Below, piece by piece: positions 37,415 through 48,117 of a stretch of 64,000 nucleotides of DNA. The DNA comes from Boesenbergia rotunda (taxonomy: Eukaryota > Streptophyta > Magnoliopsida > Zingiberales > Zingiberaceae). Within the stretch, counting starts at the first letter, position 1. Every line of letters begins with the position of its first letter. The position numbers and the translations under genes were made by a program. Location of the stretch: assembly GCA_024364735.1 (NCBI GenBank), contig JAGFNQ010002301.1, positions 1 to 64,000 of the forward strand. The letters run 5' to 3'. Under the pieces are notes generated by a model. It had not been told where the DNA came from. It saw only the letters and a list, made by a program, of their open reading frames with translations, and made no database searches.

Positions 37415-37544
37415 AAGGGTATATTAGTAAATTTATGTATTGGGGAGTTAAAACTAAAAAGTAGGGAGTTAAAACTTTTGTTTCCTTACCTGGGGAGCGG
37501 ACATAAAGCCAACTTTTGGAATAGGGATTTATCTCTAATTTACC
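37415..37544 (-). repeat. right terminal inverted repeat of the MULE
   Basis: This is the counterpart of 24841-24970 in inverted orientation. The outer end reads TAATTTACC just before the target duplication GTTGAATCA at 37545-37553. Confidence 0.88.
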
Positions 37545-37553
37545 GTTGAATCA
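37545..37553. repeat. right target-site duplication of the MULE
   Basis: GTTGAATCA, identical to 24832-24840. Confidence 0.9.
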
Positions 37554-38045
37554 ACGGAGAAAAAGACTATTAGCTCATTAATGTCTGTCAACTCATTTTT
37601 GGTGACTATTAGCTCATTAATACATGTCAATCAATTTCAGGACCAACACGTAAAAGATAAATTATAAAAATTATTAATTCGAATATTATGACTAGTGTAT
37701 AAAAAACGGATGTAATTAAGTTGATTTGGGCCCACTAGCTAAGTCATTCTCATGGCCCGTTGGATCTCAATTGTACGGACAGTGCTCATAGTCTGTGTGC
37801 ACAGATTTTTTTTATTATATATATATATTTTTGAATTACGATTTTGTCTTTAAAATTTAAAAATTAATTATAATTTTAACTATAAAATTTTTTTAAAATT
37901 TGAAAAATTATGTGCTCACGAAGTATACGAGATAAGAAGTGAGGCGGAACTACATCATTCGTCGACACATAATTTTTTTTATTTTAATTTTATTTACTTA
38001 ATTCTATAATACAATCCATAAGACATCTCCAATGCAAGGTTTATA
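37554..38045. other. AT-rich spacer between MULE and hAT relic
   Basis: No gene is seen. GACTATTAGCTCATTAAT occurs twice near 37565 and 37605 as a short direct repeat. Confidence 0.5.
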
Positions 38046-38430
38046 CAGTGGCGGATCCAGACAAAAATTTAAAAGGTGTTCAAAAAATAAACTCAAAATA
38101 CATTTCTTGCTATCCATGACATAAATCAAAAGATAAAAATACTGAATTTATAACGATAATAATACGCATATAAACTTACGTGCATACCAATAAAATAAAT
38201 ATTTTTGACACTTGAACTATATGTATCGGGTCTCGACATACAAACAAGAGGATATAATTGTGTCATACAAGTGTTCATCTGTTGAAAATATTGTAAAATT
38301 TGTTCATTTTTAATTGTGACAAAAATATCCTTCTCAATGTATACCACCAAACTGTCATTTATCCACTCATCCGTATCCTATTACGCAAATTAATCTTGAT
38401 AATTTTCATTGCAGAAAAAACCCTTCCAAC

Positions 38431-38567
38431 CAAGGTTGTAAAAATCGCTAGACGGTAGTCGGGCGGAGGACTACCGCCTAGGCGACATTAGGCGACACCA
38501 CGGTGGGGTGCCGCTTAGCGCCTAGGTGGCGTCTAAGCGGCCGCCTAGGCTGACTTTTACAATAGTG
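38431..38567. mobile_element. hAT-type MITE, 137 bp
   Basis: It is flanked by a perfect 8-bp duplication, CTTCCAAC (38423-38430 and 38568-38575). The ends CAAGGTTGTAAAA and TTTTACAATAGTG are imperfect inverted repeats. The middle is GC-rich and self-complementary (CGCCTAGG and CCTAGGCGG blocks). It sits inside the dimerisation-domain region of the hAT relic. Confidence 0.88.
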
Positions 38568-39814
38568 CTTCCAACAAAAGTAGTTGCAACTGGTAAAACC
38601 AATGCTAACTCGATCAAATGATATACCAATGAAAAAAATCATATTCTTGCCAATTTCAACTATTTTTTTTATAAAACTTCCCAAATCTACAATGATAGAA
38701 ATTCACCTCGTACATTTTGAATATGTCTTAAGTTGATCCTCAAGTATTATACGATCAATCAATAAAAAGTCCTTCGGATGAAATTTAACAAGGCGAGTAG
38801 TTTACCAATGTCAAATTGAGAAAAAGAGTCCTTTAGATCTAAACAAGCAAGTATGTGCTTCCGTACTTGATTGAAAAACAATTATTCATTTCTTGAACTA
38901 TCATATCAAGAAGCTAATATTGTAATACTATTAGAAAATTGAAATTCAATAAAATATTTAGAAATAATACCTCACAAAAAATTTCAACGCTATGGTGATG
39001 AAAATTAGTAATCATTTGCCCATTATGTCTACTACGACCATGTGTTCTCATATTTTCTTCTATATTTAGTATTGGGATCATATGGTTACTATAAAATTTA
39101 TTGATGATATTCAAAAAATTCTCTCATCCTTTCTTTCTCAATTTTTGTAATTGAACTATCATCATCTTGATCAAACAGACAACTAGTGTAATGTTTTAGT
39201 CCTTTTGTTATAATGTAAGCGACAATCCAGTTGTGATTCCCAATAAATTTTTATCAAATTCATCACAAACAAAAATTCATAAATCTTCATCTTATCAATC
39301 AAACTGGCAGTGACACCAGTATTATCATTATTAGTATCATCATCACATTTTCAAGTACTTGTAAAATAGAAGTCCACGTAGACATCAAATAGATAATAGA
39401 CATGTAATGTGAACCCCAACGAGTATTCCTTGGTCGTTTTAAACTAATTTCTTGATTTTTTTTCCTTTACCATTAATAATATCTCATTTCTCCAAACATT
39501 CTCCAAGTCTGTCATGTTAAAGTTATTTATACTTTCTTTTCTTTTACATGAAGACCAATAATATTAACAATTATAGTAACATATTGGAAAAAATCACTTA
39601 TAATTCGATTGCTTTTAGCAATTGCAACAACAACTAGTTAAAGTTGTTAGTGCAATCTTTGTTAGGTCAGGGTTGACTTAGTTTGACTAGGCTCGGGTGA
39701 GCTTATGTCTAATAAGCTTAAGGTTGGATGTTTCGATGTTTGATAATGATGTTTGAATATTGCATGATGTTTGAATATCGTGTGAGTCAAGTGAGTCAAG
39801 GTTGATTGGAGACT

Positions 39815-40080
39815 TGACATAGAAAAAGACCTAGTGGGACTAGGCACACCTAGTGGGACTAGGTGAAGTCCAGGTGGATAGGGAGATCACACGCTAGCAT
39901 GCGAAAAGACCTAGGGGACTAGGCACACCTAGTGGGACTAGGTGAAGTCCAGGTGGATCGGGAGATCGCACGCTGGCATGCGAAAAGACCTAGGGGGACT
40001 AGGCACACCTAGTGGGACTAGGTGCAGTCCAGGTGGATCGGGGAGATTGCACACTGGCAAGGTGGAAGTCTACCGAGAGA
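39815..40080. repeat. ~80-bp tandem repeat in the solo LTR
   Basis: About three units contain AAAAGACCTAG, GGACTAGGCACACCTAGT and GAAGTCCAGGTGGAT, then GGGAGAT and CACGCT. Confidence 0.8.
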
Positions 40081-40267
40081 CTAGACCTAACTTGAGGGTT
40101 AGGCAAACCTAGTTGGAAACCAGGTTAAGTCCTAGCTAGGAGCTAGGCAGGAGAAATCTAGGTTGGTCAAAGGGGTTGACCAGACACTTGGTAGGGAAGT
40201 CCTAACAAGTCATGGTTGACCAATGTTAGGCAAGGGAACCCTAGACTTGTGCACACAAGTTAGGGTT

Positions 40268-40640
40268 GGATTCAATCGATTGGGTAATCGATTTAAGTTT
40301 GGGTTCTCATAAACAGAAGCCTTCTTGATCGATTGGGTGATCGATTAAGAAAGGTGTGGATCGATTGGGAGAAATAGGTTGCGAGAATAAAAGGTGGCTG
40401 AATCGATTGGATAATCAATTCAGTCTTCTCTTAATCGATTGATCAATCGATTAAGAGGTCTGTAATCGATTGGGGTATCGATTAGGGCAGTATTGCGCGA
40501 GAGCACAGAAAGATGCTGAATTGATTCAGCAATCGATTAAGGTTAATCTTAATCGATTGTCTAATCGATTAAGCTTCAAAAAAATAGCTGTTGAACAGCT
40601 AAGTCTGACGTGGTAATCGATTAAGAAACCCTAAGCGTCG
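40268..40640. repeat. ATCGATT-rich segment
   Basis: About fourteen ATCGATT motifs occur in 370 bases, often paired as AATCGATTGGGTAATCGATT, just upstream of the TATA box of the solo LTR. Confidence 0.8.
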
Positions 40641-42434
40641 GGTATATAGGGTTTTCGCGCAGGTTTGAAGCGGCATTCGCTCGGTATCGCTCGCGCAACT
40701 TCCTCCTCCTTCATTGCCATTTCATGTGAGTCCTTGAAGCTTAGTGCTGGTGCATTTCCAAGGATCAAGAGGCGATTCCAAGCTTGAAGATAGCAAGGAA
40801 AGCAAAGAGAGCTAAGTTGTGTAAATCTTGTAAGATTTCTTTTATATTTGCTTGGATTCTTGTTGTATCTTCTTGAAAGCTTGTAAGAGGTTTCTCCACC
40901 TCAAGAAGGAGATCTTTCATAGCGTATGAGAGAGTGAGGAGAGTAGACCTTTGGATTAGTCACCTCAAGGAGGTGGATACCTAGTAAAATAGAGATGTTA
41001 GCATTGCTCAAGTCTTCCGCCGCAACAATCATCAACGAGTAAAGATCAGAACTAATCACCCCCCTCTAGCTCTCCTACCGGTCCCAACAAAAGTTGGTGA
41101 GCAAAACAATGGGCATACCTTGCAGATGAATTTTCTTTTAATATGACAACCTTCAATATGTTATACTCATCTCACATATTTGATGCCCCATTATATCCTT
41201 GACCTTTCAATCTTGATAATGACAGCTTATGTTTTACAAACAATTCATCGATAGTCTTCTTCAAAGAAATAGCAGAATTGTTAGACACTTGCACAATAGC
41301 AAAAAAAAAAAGCTTTCAATAACACAACCATATTTGTTCACGTATCTTAAAACAACTTCCATTTGCCCTTTGATTGAAATGTCTCGACACCCATCAACCA
41401 TAAGAGAAAATATAGTCATTTATATCATTAAGAATGACATTTGTGACTTCAACAACACAAGCCTGTGTTAAATCCTTATGAATGGTTGGAGACTTCATTT
41501 GATTGTTTCTAGGAGCATTCTCATTCATTGTCTTGGCAACCTCGTTATTTCTTTAGGTATACCACTCAATCAATTCAAGAAAGTTACTTTATTTAAGGAA
41601 CTCGATGACTCGTTGTATCTACGAAAAGACAAATCTTGTTTCAAAAGAAAGCATGTAACATCCAAAGTTGCTATTAATCAAGTGCGATATGAAACCTCCA
41701 TTCTATGCCCCTGTGCTTGTAGCAAATGTGATAGACTTTGTCGTTGACTTTGAGAAACCTCAAGTTGTGTTCTTACATTATTGTGAGCATTAGCTACACT
41801 ACCAACATGCGTATTAAATATTTTCGTTGTTCTTCTCCAATTATTCATCCCTGAATTAGTAAATGTCTCATCTCCAACTTGACATCCTCTACGAGAAATT
41901 TTAAAGTGATAATACCAAAAAAAAAACTACACTTTGATATGCTATATTGTAACCATGATTTTTTTTTACAATCAAGCAATTTGGAAATTTCTATGCTCTT
42001 TACCAAATTATCTTGGGGATAACTATAATCAAATGGTTGATAATGTCCTCTAATCAAATATTCTCTTCAAATTTGATCTCTAATAGAAATATCAAATTCA
42101 TTAATTGGTTTTGCGATAAGCCTTGAGGTCACTAACAACATCATATGGGTTGAATTGTACGCCAAGGAATATTTTTCTTTCTTACTATTATTTTCTCCTT
42201 TAGAATTCTTAAAAACTTTTTATATAAATTTTCATTTTATATTTTTTTATTATTATATTTTTTCATATATATTCCATTATGTATCAATATTCATAATAAA
42301 AATATATATTGGATTGTATAATAAATAATTAATAATTATATATTTATATTTTGCATTTAATATGCACCACACTCAATATCAACATTTAAAAACTATTTAG
42401 TAGTTTACCTCAACTCAAAAAGTATAAAACTCAA

Positions 42435-42625
42435 TATAAATCATGAAATTATGAATCAAATGAAATAAGGAACAAGATTCTTAACATTTGTAGTACTACA
42501 AAGTATAAATCATCATGAAATTATGAATCAAATCAAATAAGGAACAAGATTCTTAACATTTGTAGTACTACAAAGTATAAATCATGAAACTATGAATTAG
42601 ATGAAATAAGGAACAAGATTCTTAT
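42435..42625. repeat. ~65-72 bp tandem repeat, about 2.7 copies
   Basis: Units contain ATGAAATTATGAATCAAAT, AAATAAGGAACAAGATTCTT and AACATTTGTAGTACTACAAA. They start near 42440, 42505 and 42577. Confidence 0.85.
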
Positions 42626-42724
42626 GTGAGCAGATGATAAATTTTGAATAACGAAACATTATATTAATATTGGTAGCAAAGGATAAACTGAATTAGACAT
42701 TGAAGTAGAGTATAAGCTGTGGAC

Positions 42725-43581
42725 CATTGGCAGGTTGGCAAGAGGAGAAGGGTGAATTGTCTTGCAAGTTAAAACTATATCTTTTGTAAATTCTAAGCAA
42801 AGATGTTAAAGTTAGTTAAACAGTAAACCAAATATAAACAATATCAACAACTTAAAAGAAAGCTAGTAAGATATAACGATTTATTTTGTTGCAACCAGGG
42901 TGGTTGCTAATCCAAGACAGTGAAAGAGCACTAGAAAGAATCTCCTTAATTTGTTGCAGGCGGAGAAGCCTCTTACCGACTCTTGAAGCTTAGAAAAAGA
43001 CTAGGAAAATTATTACAAGTTGTTGTATTCCAATCCTAACTTTTGGGGGATATTTATAGCTCGAAATTCAATGTTACTATTGTGCTGACATGAACCTAAG
43101 GCGTCTCAGATGTGATCTGAGGTGCCTTAGATGGATACAATTTTATCCATGGGACCAACGATAACTTGTTGATAAGCTCTGTTCTGAGACGTCTTAGTTC
43201 CAACCTAAGGTGCCTCAGTTCAACATTTGTGTTGACTTTTTCGTCTTTCTTCCGCTTGTGTGATTTTTGGCCAACCAGAGTTAGACTCACCGGAACCCGA
43301 CTTTGACCTTCGCCTCGAATGGATATCCTCCTAGGTTCTCATCTCTCGGACGTTGCGCACACCCTTCTCGCTCCACCGGTGTACTCTTCCGCAGTCCTCC
43401 ACGCCCCTCGGATGCATCGAGCCCGTCGACTCTTTTCCTGTGTCATCCTTCTCGACCGTTGCGTCTTACGCTCGACTTCATGCGCTTCTAAGCTCCTGCA
43501 CGCTTAGACACAGGGATCAAAACACACTAAGACCTAACTTGACTTGGTTGATAACATCAAAACCAACCCGGAGTACTTACA
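42725..43581 (-). mobile_element. element A (copia), 3' LTR
   Basis: It is homologous to 45442-45737 from its first bases (TTGGCAG...GACAAGAGG type). The inner edge is next to a purine tract on the minus strand (AAAAAGGGATAGAC, 43582-43595). TATAAATA on the minus strand at 43051-43058 gives the orientation. The GC-rich middle (43300-43500) creates open frames without meaning. The first two bases are CA instead of TG. Confidence 0.78.
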
Positions 43582-45441
43582 GTCTATCCCTTTTTGAAGT
43601 AGATCACCCCAAGTTAAATTAGGGTTAACCAAACAAGAAAAAAACAATAATTGGACATAAACAATTATGATATTGAAAACCAATAAAACAAACAAGATGA
43701 TTTTCGGAAAAATAAATTCATTGAGAAATCATCGAATATTTGAAAAAAAATCCGAAAAATTACAGTAAGTAGATAAACTCTTTGTGCATCATAAAAAATT
43801 TTTGAAAATGAATTATATTAAAATACTACTGATCGTTTTAGATTTTTTAATAATCAAGAAATTCAAAGACAATTTATTAAACATAAAAAAATTTAATAAT
43901 TTAAAATTGATTTGGAAATCCAAAATAGATTTTTACCTACTGGGTTAATCAAAAATTTTAGAGAAATACAATTCTTGAGCACTTTTATAATTTGACCCTT
44001 GTTGTTCCTAATATACAAATTAAAACCTCTATTATAAAAATTCTTCTTAGGAGAGGAATTTAAACTAACACATGTATAGTTAGTTTTTAATTTTGCTAGT
44101 TATGCCCTTAATTTTTTATTTTCATTTTCATTTTCATTTTACATGATCATACAAATTTAAAGGACATAAATTTGCTAATTTCTTCTTCAAATCAATGTTC
44201 TTTGTCCTTAACTTACATAAAGATTTAAGCAGTGATCTAATACCATAGTGCAATTTATCTGAAGGAAGGTTGAAGACCTCACTTACATATCAGCGAGTAT
44301 GAAACTAGACACCCCCTTCATCGCTACTCTCTTCTGTTGAATCTCCCCCTTCATCGATGTTCATGTCGGAGGTGATTTCTTCGTCGTCCTCTTGATGGCA
44401 TTCCATAAGTGTTCTTCAATTTCGAACATTGATCTTTGATGTGACCTTTTTCGTCACAGTAGTAGTATCATACTTGTCTCTTTCTCGAAGAATGTTTCTT
44501 ACCCTGCATCTTAGAAAACTTTTAACTTTCTTACTACGAATGTTGTTCTTTGTCATCAGCAGAAGACTTCGAATCTGGTTCAGTCCTCCTTGCATTCAGG
44601 GTGATGTTGTCCATCTTATTTTTATTTTCTATATACTGAGATTCATGTAATTCAAAAGTGGAAAACAATTCTTCAAGGGTACTTACCTCTAGGTACTTTG
44701 AGATACAGTAGGCGTCTACTATTGAAGTTCACTCCTGGGTTCTTGGGAAGGCGTTGAGGGTGTATCGGATTGAGTCACAATTTGTTATTGATTCGCCGAG
44801 GTTGGTGAGTCCGGAGATCAATTCCTTGATCTTTGCATGAAGCTCGGCTTCGATTTCCCCTTCCTTCATCCGGAGATTTGTTAGCAGGTTCCAAAGGAGA
44901 TCTCTTCTTGCTAACTTGGATTCTGACGTGTCTTCGTGAAGTTCTAGGAATTTCTCCCAAAGCTCTTTTGCGGAGTGATATCTACCGATGCGGTTGACAT
45001 CTTGAGATGGTAGAACCGTCAGTAGGTGAAATTCAGCCTTTCCGTTGGCTACAGATTCAGCTTGCTCCTTCTTGCTCCACAGATGATCCTCCTTTTCATC
45101 TCCGTTTACATTTTTGGGAGCTTCAAAATCATATTTGGTAGTTAGTAAAATTTCAAAATCAGTACAAAAGAATATCTCCATCTTCTTCTTCCAAATGGCA
45201 AAGTCTCCTTCAAATTTCGATGAGTGAATATTGGTTTACATCTTTGGGAGCTTCAAAATCATATTTGGTAGTTAGTAAAATTTCAAAATCAGTACAAAAG
45301 AATATCTCCATCTTCTTCTTCCAAATGGCGAAGTCTCCTTCAAATTTCGATGAGTGAATATTGGTTCTGGCCATTTCTTCCTGCTTTATCCGACGATTAG
45401 TCCTTCAAAAGCTAACCTGACTTTGATACCACTTGTATGAC
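43582..45441 (-). mobile_element. element A internal region: copia gag only
   Basis: From a primer-binding site at about 45421-45436 (AGTGGTATCAAAGTCAGG on minus) the minus strand encodes a UBN2-type gag. An open stretch at 45181-44729 includes YHSAKELWEKFLELHEDT and MKEGEIEAELHAKIKELI. A partial zinc knuckle (CDEKGHIKDQC) follows near 44460, where the first cysteine position seems lost. There is no room for protease, integrase or reverse transcriptase before the 3' LTR. The element is non-autonomous. Confidence 0.8.
45104..45364. repeat. ~129-bp tandem duplication in element A
   Basis: The block containing TTTGGGAGCTTCAAAATCAT to TCGATGAGTGAATATTGGTT occurs twice with only a few base differences. 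It covers the start of the gag frame. Confidence 0.88.
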
Positions 45442-45737
45442 TGTTGGCAGACCGACAAGAGGGGAGGGGTCAATTGTCCTGCAAGTTAAAATTATATCTT
45501 TTGCAAATTCTAAGTAAAGATGTCAAAGATAATTAAACAGTTAAACCACATATAAACAATATCAACAACATAAAAGAAAGCAAGTAAGAGACAACGGTTT
45601 AATTAGTTGCAACCAGGGCAGTTGCTAATCCAAGACAGTGAAAGCACAATAGAAAGAATCTCCTTTGTTGCAGACGGAGAAACCTCTTATAGACTTTTGA
45701 AGCTCAGAGAAAGACTAGAAAAATTATTACAAGTTGT
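45442..45737 (-). mobile_element. element A 5' LTR, cut by element B
   Basis: It begins TGTTGGCAG and follows the 3' LTR copy to ACAAGTTGTTGT, where element B begins at 45738. The rest of this LTR should lie beyond 64000 if B is a simple insertion. Confidence 0.78.
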
Positions 45738-48117
45738 TGTCACACCCCTAGAGGCTCATGCTTGCTCGAACATCGGACAACATTTCCCCTATACGGCGGA
45801 TAATTTGAAATATGTCTACATCCATCTCAACAATATATAATAGCGCAACCATGTACGGTTGACATCAATAGTGATAAAATAATAAAATTCACATCCACAC
45901 AGTTATTAATATCCAGAAAAATAAATACTAAGCATAATAAACTCTGCAGAAAAAATAAAATGTGTAAAACCGAAAGTCCATAAAAATAAATATAAGTTCA
46001 TTAAAGACACACCTACATGTCCACTGAATAAAAATATAAAATACAAAACAACCAAAAATACCCAACACTAAAGGGACAGCAGATGAATCCTTTCATGGCG
46101 ACATGAGTGTTGGATCGGATTGGCCCGGCTAGAGGGGTGAATAGACGGTTAAAAAAATATAAAAATTGAGGTACTCGTCTTTTAAAAAGAAACTTGGTCG
46201 CAACTGAGAACGTTGCTTCCAAGGCAGTGGGCGCTCAACAAAACTCTTCTTATGGAGGAGAAGCCTTACAACAAAAGCACGCTTAGACTTTTTACAATTG
46301 AATGAATTTCTAAAGCTAAAACTCTAAGCCTATTTATAGCCTAAGAGAATAAATCTAGATTGTTGATGAACTTTCTCTTGGTCGTTGATCCATGGATGTA
46401 ATTTGGACGGTTGATCTCGGATGGGATTAAACTGCATCTATTGGATCTGATTAAAGGATAAGGTTTTATCCTTTAAGATATAAAGTTTAATTAAAACTTT
46501 ATCTTCTGCTTGAGACTTCGCTGCTGTGATCTCCAAGTGGTAACATCGACAACAACTTGTTGACTTCGCCCGCTATCCCAAGTGGTAAGCATGGAGACAT
46601 GTGTTGCATAAGATTCCGAGTTTGAGTCTTCTTAGCAACAAATAAATCCCCCCTTTATCGGGCGCCTGGTTTCGACTTGGTCAAACTGATCAGCTTTTGG
46701 TTCTTCGTCTTCTAGGTGATTTCCGGCCAACCGGAGTTAGACTCATCCGAACCCGACTTCGGCCTTTCATCCCTCGAGCGCGCTTTCTTCCGGCTTCCTG
46801 TCCCTTGGACTTGCGCACGTCCTTCTTGATCCACCGACGCACTCTTCCATAGCTTTCGCGTCCCTCGGATTGCACCAATCCCGTCGGCTCACTTCCCCAC
46901 AGAATCCTTCTCGTCCACTACGTCTTACGCTTGATTTTCTCCGTATCTAAGCTCCTGCATACTTAGCAGAGGGATTAGAAAACATAGGACCTAACTTAAC
47001 CTAGTTGATCACATCAAAACTAATCAGGGTACCAACAATGAGACACAACTATATACTACCTGGAACAAAAAGGAAAGCAAGCGGTGGTGAGTCCGGGATC
47101 AAACTCTATGAGTATAGCGAATAGATAAATGCATAGTATAAATAAGATAAATAAAGCAGATAGAAATAAGATATACAGTCTCTGAAAAGTAGAGCACGTA
47201 ACAAATGCAAAAACATACCTGCATAATCAGAAACCCCCAAATCAAATCAATAAGATGCTCGTACTATTGTGCAAATCAAGATCAAATAATAAATACAAAT
47301 CAAATACATATATGTATGTCAATTAAATGCAACAATCATAGCTCAAACAAATGCAAGGTGCATCGTATGCAAATGATGCAATAACATGTGTCACCCCTAC
47401 ACACCAATCTACAACCATCACACATATCTGCGTGGTCGACTGAGCAAGAGCTGTGACAACTGTACACACTCTCAGATCTATCTCCTATGAGTGACCGAGT
47501 AGACAGGATGCTGGGAGAACAACCTCAATCCCAAACCCCAAGAAAAGGGGGAGCACAACCCCCAAAACAAAGTGAAACAACCTCTAACTCCAGGAAGAGG
47601 AGCACAACCGCTCTAGTATTTAACGGGGGAGCACAACCGCTTTATCTATCCCTCATAAATAACGAAGGGGGTGTCACTGCCAGCAACTACTCCAACAACT
47701 ACCACTACCCATGAGTAGTTGAAAGTAGCACGACAGGATGACCACTCGCACTCTGACAACTACTACTTTCCCGAGTGGTTGAGTGGACAGACCATTATAT
47801 GACTGACGATGGACTTAATTATAAGGAAGTCAATAATCGCCAGCATGTAACAATGCAATATGGTTTATGATATCAATACGCACAAACAAAATCAGGTCAA
47901 TCGAATCAATAAACAACACATGCACCTAAACCGCAATCATAACCAACCAATATGTAACTAATCTATTAGGTAGGGTATATCAACCAAACCATAGATAGGT
48001 TATATGATCTTTCAAAAGTACACGCGTACTAGTGGTACTCTTCGGATCAGAAAAATAAGAGTCGAGACTGTATAATTGAAAATTTAGATTTTTAACTCAA
48101 AGGTTAAGTAAAAAATA
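45738..48117 (-). mobile_element. element B left LTR (with nested solo LTR)
   Basis: It begins TGTCACACCCCTAGAGGCTC and is alignable with 61161-62899 along its whole length, apart from the solo LTR at 46108-47037 and smaller repeat differences. Similarity ends after GGTTAAGTAAA near 48110. Orientation is taken from the primer-binding-like site beside the right copy. Confidence 0.75.
46108..47037 (-). mobile_element. solo LTR, 930 bp, nested in element B
   Basis: It begins TGTTGGATCGG and ends GGGTACCAACA, with a 5-bp duplication ATGAG at 46103-46107 and 47038-47042. The other LTR of element B shows the empty site at about 61517 (GCGACACAAGACACAG), which confirms the borders. TATAAATA on minus at 46331-46338 suggests minus orientation. 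Its ends resemble those of the copia LTRs at 11858 and 45442. Confidence 0.93.

Larger units (their letters stand above)
24841..37544. mobile_element. Mutator-like element (12.7 kb) with transposase and ULP1-like genes
   Basis: The element is defined by the perfect 9-bp duplication GTTGAATCA on both sides and by imperfect inverted termini of about 130 bp (24841-24970 and 37415-37544). Inside, in order, are a left subterminal GC-richer region, a MULE transposase gene (+), a large palindrome with tandem units, a ULP1-like protease gene (-) and a right subterminal region with ~79-bp repeats. The gene pair, arranged tail to tail, matches the known class of plant MULEs carrying C48 proteases (KAONASHI in Arabidopsis, CUMULE in melon). 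The transposase copy has an early stop in its 5' exon and a damaged splice donor, and the protease has one in-frame stop. This copy is probably not self-sufficient, but it could move if supplied with transposase. Confidence 0.92.
39645..41089 (+). mobile_element. solo LTR, 1445 bp
   Basis: The sequence begins TGTTAGTGC and ends CCCAACA, with a 5-bp duplication AAAGT at 39640-39644 and 41090-41094. No internal region or second LTR is present. TATATA at 40643-40648 in a GTCGGGTATATAGGG context is a likely promoter and sets the orientation to plus. It contains ~80-bp tandem units (about 39820-40080) and an ATCGATT-rich segment (40270-40640). Confidence 0.9.
38046..42200 (-). pseudogene. degraded hAT transposase (TTF-finger/DUF4371 type), interrupted
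   Basis: Pieces of one hAT transposase can be read in order on the minus strand. They are YLIRGHYQPFDYSYPQ (near 42060, TTF-finger start), FNNWRR (about 41850), SYRTRL and FLELI (41700-41500), a DUF4371 core with DGCRDISIKGQME and LKGQGYNGASNM (41400-41170), THGRSRHNGQMITNFHHH (about 39030) and the hAT dimerisation part LVLPVATTFVGRVFSAMK then VVYIEKDIF (38620-38320). Many stops and frameshifts are present. CAGTGGCGGATCCAG at 38046-38060 looks like the left hAT terminus; no partner was found on the right. A solo LTR (39645-41089) and a MITE (38431-38567) interrupt it. Confidence 0.82.

Noticed and set aside
47487..47714. Open frames in LTRs of element B (also 62279-62533)
   Set aside because: They lie across the minisatellite and have no conserved product between the two LTRs.
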